A DNA stretch of 9,420 nt, taken from the NCBI GenBank assembly GCA_002470165.1, contig DKNF01000137.1:1-9420 (forward strand), in the 5' to 3' direction. Position 1 is the first letter of the stretch, and every line of letters begins with the position of its first letter. Positions 7,068-9,420 of the stretch are shown here, in pieces. The position numbers were made by a program, and so were the translations under genes. This DNA comes from Betaproteobacteria bacterium UBA7395. GTDB lineage: Bacteria; Pseudomonadota; Gammaproteobacteria; Burkholderiales; Rhodocyclaceae. The notes under the pieces are model-generated. The model searched no databases. It saw nothing but the letters and a program-made list of their open reading frames with translations, and had not been told where the DNA came from.

Positions 7068-7094
7068 TCTCCCGTCCGGACATCGGGCGGGAGA
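7068..7094 (+). repeat. Hairpin after the VC_2705-type symporter
   Basis: TCTCCCG (7068-7074) pairs with CGGGAGA (7088-7094), extended inward by TCC/GGG with one wobble pair, around a 7-nt loop. No T run follows. It sits 17 nt after the stop and just before a proper terminator, the same hairpin-plus-terminator layout as after actP. Confidence 0.75.
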
Positions 7095-7098
7095 TTCG

Positions 7099-7133
7099 AA
7101 AACCCCGTAGGCGATGTCTGCGGGGTTTTTTAT
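7099..7133 (+). terminator. Intrinsic terminator after the DUF4212-symporter unit
   Basis: AAAACCCCG (7099-7107) pairs with CGGGGTTTT (7121-7129), extended by TAG/CTG with a G-U pair, around a 7-nt loop, and is followed by a six-T run (7126-7131). Strong Rho-independent terminator. The next gene starts 44 nt later. Confidence 0.92.
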
Positions 7134-7140
7134 TGTCGAA

Positions 7141-7155
7141 CCGGCTTGTTGCCGG
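7141..7155 (+). repeat. Short hairpin upstream of the 7178 gene
   Basis: CCGGC (7141-7145) and GCCGG (7151-7155) form a 5-bp GC stem around TTGTT. It lies 13 nt before the GAGG ribosome-binding site of the following gene. Short enough to be chance; noted because it fills most of the gap between terminator and gene. Confidence 0.3.
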
Positions 7156-7177
7156 CTCGTGAAGTACCGAGGTTCAA

Positions 7178-7585
7178 ATGGCTTTCAATGTCCACATCGC
7201 AATGACCTGGATTCTTTTCCTGGCACTCTTTCCCATTTCCTTCTTCTGGTTGCGCCGAGCCTGGCGCATCGCCATCAACAAGGATTTCTCGGAAGTTGCG
7301 CTCAAGCACGGCGAACCGCCGCCCAATCCGGAGAAATGGGCGCCTTACGAGGCCGTCCTCAACCTGGTTGCCGGCAGCATCACCGTCGCCACCATTGCCG
7401 GCGTACTGGCCGGCGAACTCGATTACGATACCTGGATGGCCATCGCCGGATCGACCATCTGGTGCAAGTTCTTCCTGGGATTTGCCTTGAGCCGTCAGGC
7501 CCACCCGATGAACCTGCCGGGTTTCCTGCAGCGCCGGATCAGTTTCCGCCCGCAGAAACCGCCACAGGATGGCGAAGAGAAATAA
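7178..7585 (+). CDS. Hypothetical three-helix membrane protein
   Basis: I do not recognise this 135-residue protein. Seen: hydrophobic segment 1 at about 5-25 (HIAMTWILFLALFPISFFWL) followed by basic RRAWRIAINK, a soluble stretch with the proline-rich GEPPPNPEKWAPYEA (about 45-59), segment 2 at about 60-79 (VLNLVAGSITVATIAGVLAG), an acidic turn ELDYDTW, segment 3 at about 86-105, and a basic, proline-containing tail. A modest GAGG (7169-7172) lies 5 nt before the ATG. It stands 44 nt behind a strong terminator with no visible promoter, and its last 47 nt overlap the convergent ubiC gene. A link to the upstream symporter is suggested only by position. The coding call rests on the membrane pattern, the ribosome-binding site and matching codon use. 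Confidence 0.8.
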   Translation: MAFNVHIAMTWILFLALFPISFFWLRRAWRIAINKDFSEVALKHGEPPPNPEKWAPYEAVLNLVAGSITVATIAGVLAGELDYDTWMAIAGSTIWCKFFLGFALSRQAHPMNLPGFLQRRISFRPQKPPQDGEEK

Positions 7586-8081
7586 TCGTCGGCAGGAAGA
7601 CTTCGGTCACCAGCACGCTGCCGCTGCCCAGCACATGCCGTGAGCGCCGCGCCCAGAAGGCCGGCGCATCACCGACCAAGGCAGCAACCCGCCGATGCAG
7701 CGGATGATGACGGTCGATCCGCAGGAATTCGATCGGCCCGCGCCGGAAACCCGGATGGGTAAACAGCAACGAACCCAGCGAACGGCTCCCCAGCTGCGCA
7801 AACCAGCGCCCCAGGCGCCCGCTGCGTGTCGTCGACAGGACACTGTGAGCGAAAATCACCGGCACGCCGTCGCACTCGAGCAACACCTCGCGCACCGGCA
7901 ATAGCGCCCGCACCGCTTCGTCGGCCAGTGGCCGGCATCGCCCCTGAAACACCACGCGCACCCTGAATTGCCGGCAATGACGCTGACAACGTGCGGTCAG
8001 CGAATCCGGCTCGGTCAGCCAGCGGCGCAAGTTCCCCGCCGGCGCATGGGCGGGCAATCGGGAAAACCAATCCGGGCGCAT
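7539..8081 (-). CDS. ubiC: Chorismate lyase (chorismate--pyruvate lyase)
   Basis: Cytoplasmic enzyme that removes pyruvate from chorismate to give 4-hydroxybenzoate, the first committed step of ubiquinone synthesis. 180 residues (E. coli about 165). Seen: WLTEPDSLTARCQRHC (21-36), VREVLLECDGVPVIFAHSVL (63-82) carrying the substrate-binding arginine (R64), LGSLLFTHPGF (102-112), WARRSRH (143-149) and the terminal TEVFLP with the active-site glutamate (E160). The start ATG at 8081 shares its A with the stop of the DUF192 gene (TGATG), indicating translational coupling; the open frame extends further upstream but that part overlaps the DUF192 gene and lacks family character. A 16-residue tail after EVFLP runs into the convergent gene. 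No terminator is visible between the two convergent genes. Confidence 0.93.
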   Translation of the reverse strand: MRPDWFSRLPAHAPAGNLRRWLTEPDSLTARCQRHCRQFRVRVVFQGRCRPLADEAVRALLPVREVLLECDGVPVIFAHSVLSTTRSGRLGRWFAQLGSRSLGSLLFTHPGFRRGPIEFLRIDRHHPLHRRVAALVGDAPAFWARRSRHVLGSGSVLVTEVFLPTIISLRHPVAVSAGGN

Positions 8082-8548
8082 CAATGCGGCGCCGGCGCGC
8101 GTTCCAGACCGCGCAGCTTGCTGCCCGGCGCGATACCGCGTTGCGCGAACCAGCCGCGATTCATTTCCAGCGCATAACGCGCCGGTCGCCGGGCACAGTG
8201 GTTGTCCTCGCTGTGCGGCGTCATGTCCTCTATGTTGATGATCCGCCCTTCCTCGTCCAGGAAGGCGACCGACAACGGGATATAGGTATTGCGCATCCAC
8301 ATGCAGTGCGTATTGGCCTGCGGAAAGACGAACAGCATGCCGCGCTGCGCCGGCATGGTCGGGCGATGCATCAGGCCGACCTGGCGATGCCGGTCCTGCG
8401 CCGCCACTTCGGCTTCAATGCGATGGAAGCCGGCGCTCAGTTCGATCACCGGCATGGCTTCCTGGGCCACCGCCGTCAGACTCAGGCCGATGGCCAGCAC
8501 GAGACCCAGGCAGCGCCCGGCCAGGCGCGATTCACGCACGCAGATCAT
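8081..8548 (-). CDS. DUF192 family exported protein
   Basis: 155 residues with an N-terminal signal peptide: basic start MICVRESRLAGR, hydrophobic core LGLVLAIGLSLTAV and a probable cleavage after AVA (about residue 28). The remainder is one DUF192 domain (about 38-148): RQVGLMHRPTMPAQRGMLFV with its GLM and GMLFVF motifs (56-75), MWMRNTYIPLSVAFLDEEG (84-101) and IEDMTPHSE. The function of the family is unknown; members are small periplasmic or membrane-anchored proteins. The ATG has AAGGAAA about 8 nt upstream. The gene overlaps the 3' end of rluE by 17 nt and the start of ubiC by 1 nt, so it is the middle gene of a compact three-gene operon. No relation to ubiquinone synthesis is established. 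Confidence 0.92.
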   Translation of the reverse strand: MICVRESRLAGRCLGLVLAIGLSLTAVAQEAMPVIELSAGFHRIEAEVAAQDRHRQVGLMHRPTMPAQRGMLFVFPQANTHCMWMRNTYIPLSVAFLDEEGRIINIEDMTPHSEDNHCARRPARYALEMNRGWFAQRGIAPGSKLRGLERAPAPH

Positions 8549-9095
8549 TGATGTTTCCTTCCATTAAACGCCATTCGCCCGGCGCCAGACCGTCGACCGA
8601 CAGCCTGCCGATGGCCGCCCGCACCAGGCGCAGCACAGGATAACCGATGGCCGCGCCCATCCGCCGCACCTGGCGGTTCTTGCCTTCGGCGATGCGGATT
8701 TCAAGCCATGATGTGGGAATCGCCGCCCGGTAACGGATCGGCGGATCGCGCAACCACAGCCCGGGCGGTTCGTCGATACGACGCACCTGCGCCGGTTGCG
8801 CAGTAAAGTCGGACAAGCGGATGCCGGCGCGCAGACGGTCAAGATCGGCTTCCGCCGGCTCGCCCTCGACCTGCGCCCAGTAGGTCTTGACCAGCTTGTG
8901 TTTGGGATCGGCGATACGCGCCTGCAGGCGCCCGTCGTCGGTGAGCAGCAACAGCCCCTCGCTGTCGGCATCGAGGCGGCCGGCGACGTAGACATCCTTC
9001 AGCGAAATGAACTCGCCGAGCCCACGCCAGCGTCCTTCAGGCGTAAACTGACTGAGTACGCCGTAAGGCTTGTTGAACATCACGATTTTCGCCAC
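8532..9095 (-). CDS. rluE: 23S rRNA pseudouridine synthase, RluE type
   Basis: Isomerises a specific uridine of 23S rRNA (U2457 in E. coli) to pseudouridine. 187 residues from GTG 9095. Seen: MFNKPYGVLSQFT (6-18), the catalytic motif AGRLDADSEGLLLLTDDG (38-56) with the nucleophilic aspartate D42, KTYWAQVEG, PPIRYRAAIPTSWLEI and the C-terminal EGKNRQVRRMGAAIGYPVLR. No S4 domain is present, as expected for RluE. The start is uncertain: GTG 9095 gives the family-like N-terminus MAKIVMFNKPYG, ATG 9080 would begin at MFNKP, and an upstream GTG at 9176 adds 27 residues without family character. A TAAAAT at 9129-9124 (minus strand) could be the -10 box with a leader of about 22 nt. First gene of the rluE-DUF192-ubiC operon. 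Confidence 0.92.
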   Translation of the reverse strand: MAKIVMFNKPYGVLSQFTPEGRWRGLGEFISLKDVYVAGRLDADSEGLLLLTDDGRLQARIADPKHKLVKTYWAQVEGEPAEADLDRLRAGIRLSDFTAQPAQVRRIDEPPGLWLRDPPIRYRAAIPTSWLEIRIAEGKNRQVRRMGAAIGYPVLRLVRAAIGRLSVDGLAPGEWRLMEGNINDLRA

Positions 9096-9198
9096 GTCGA
9101 CCGGACAAGGAATTAAAGTCGCGATTTTACGGCAGGCGACGGTCAACCGTCCGCCCGCCGACACGTTAAAGCCCACTCCTCGCCCCTACGAGACCCTG
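9096..9198. promoter_or_regulatory. Divergent intergenic region
   Basis: The 103 nt between rluE (minus) and the gene starting at 9199 (plus) must hold promoters for both. On the minus strand TAAAAT (9129-9124) is a plausible -10; TTGACC upstream of it (9146-9141) looks like a -35 but the spacer is only 11 nt, so it cannot pair with that -10. On the plus strand GTTAAA (9165-9170) is a weak -10 candidate with no good -35. No terminator or clear operator is visible. Confidence 0.4.
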
Positions 9199-9420
9199 AT
9201 GCAGCACGCCGAAATCTCCGTTCCCGCCGCCCCCGCGACACTCCCCGAGCCCTGGGCGGCAACGATCGGAAACCGAATCGCCGCCACCGAAACCCTGGCC
9301 GCCTGGCTGGAAACCGACCTCGACGGCCGCCTGCGCTTTGCCCGCGGCCTGATCGCCGTCACCGACCGGCGCCTGATCGCCGTCGATGCCGACGGCCACT
9401 TCCGCGAATGGCCGCTCGCC
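9199..9420 (+). CDS. N-terminal fragment, PH-like domain; possibly an ABC transporter of cyanophycin loci
   Basis: Open frame from ATG 9199 to the window edge without a stop, 74 residues visible. After a proline/alanine-rich leader come IAATETLAAWLETDLDGRLR (28-47) and FARGLIAVTDRRLIAVD (47-63), then EWPLA at the edge. The pattern TDRRLI followed by a short strand resembles the bacterial PH-like domain found at the start of some betaproteobacterial ABC exporters, including those named after association with cyanophycin metabolism; I recall this resemblance but cannot verify it. Codon use and high third-position GC match the neighbours, and it is divergent from rluE with its own intergenic region. 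The ribosome-binding site is weak (ACGAGA). A coding gene is likely; the product assignment is tentative. Confidence 0.7.
   Translation, partial: MQHAEISVPAAPATLPEPWAATIGNRIAATETLAAWLETDLDGRLRFARGLIAVTDRRLIAVDADGHFREWPLA

Noticed and set aside
5053..7083. 676-codon open frame on the minus strand, opposite the large symporter
   Set aside because: Its translation is low complexity, rich in D, G, H, Q and R with no domain, and it mirrors a strongly codon-biased plus-strand gene with clear SSS motifs. Long antisense frames are expected in GC-rich, biased genes.
8082..8300. Upstream extension of the ubiC reading frame to 8300
   Set aside because: The extra residues overlap the well-supported DUF192 gene and have no chorismate lyase character; ATG 8081 is coupled to the DUF192 stop.
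9096..9176. Longer rluE start at GTG 9176
   Set aside because: The added 27 residues carry no family similarity, AGGA lies directly against the GTG with no spacing, and the extension would remove most of the divergent intergenic region.
1..9420. CRISPR arrays, tRNA or rRNA genes, insertion sequences, phage genes
   Set aside because: No regularly spaced repeats, cloverleaf-like sequence, transposase or integrase motifs, or terminal inverted repeats were seen on either strand.

Overview
The window looks like a piece of a GC-rich betaproteobacterial chromosome. Rhodocyclales (Dechloromonas / Azonexus / Accumulibacter-like) is my best guess, from the style of the proteins and from the gene set (iron SOD, QseBC/TctDE-like two-component pair, ActP with its small partner, VC_2705-type symporter, UbiC, RluE). 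That placement is inference from protein character, not a database match. There is no sign of phage, insertion sequence, CRISPR, tRNA or rRNA.

Layout. 1-474 is the C-terminal four fifths of an iron superoxide dismutase, closed by a perfect intrinsic terminator. From 556 a response regulator and a sensor kinase overlap by 4 nt. A 98-nt gap with a candidate tandem-repeat operator follows, then a small DUF485 protein and ActP, the Na+/acetate symporter, coupled through a TGATG overlap. After two tandem hairpins there is a second regulatory gap (4771-4929) with a similar tandem repeat, then a DUF4212 small subunit and a large VC_2705-type sodium:solute symporter. Two more tandem hairpins follow, then a three-segment membrane protein of unknown function (7178-7585). 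On the minus strand a compact operon, rluE, a secreted DUF192 protein and ubiC, runs towards it and ends 47 nt inside it. At the right edge, divergent from rluE, begins a plus-strand gene (9199 to the edge) that has no stop codon within the window.

How it fits together. The core (556-7050) reads as a small-carboxylate uptake module: one OmpR-type two-component system next to two different Na+-coupled SSS symporters, each preceded by its own small two-helix membrane partner. CTGTAA/TTAAG-type direct repeats spaced 10-11 bp, the usual layout for OmpR/PhoB-family binding, sit in front of both transporter pairs, so the neighbouring regulator may control both. The ubiC-containing operon (ubiquinone synthesis, rRNA modification) is housekeeping.

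Most worth a second look: the shared operator candidates, the common sequence signature of the DUF485 and DUF4212 small subunits, an EF-hand-like loop in a probable periplasmic loop of the second symporter, an alanine-rich insertion in ActP, the unknown membrane protein, and two genes lying directly behind strong terminators with no visible promoter.
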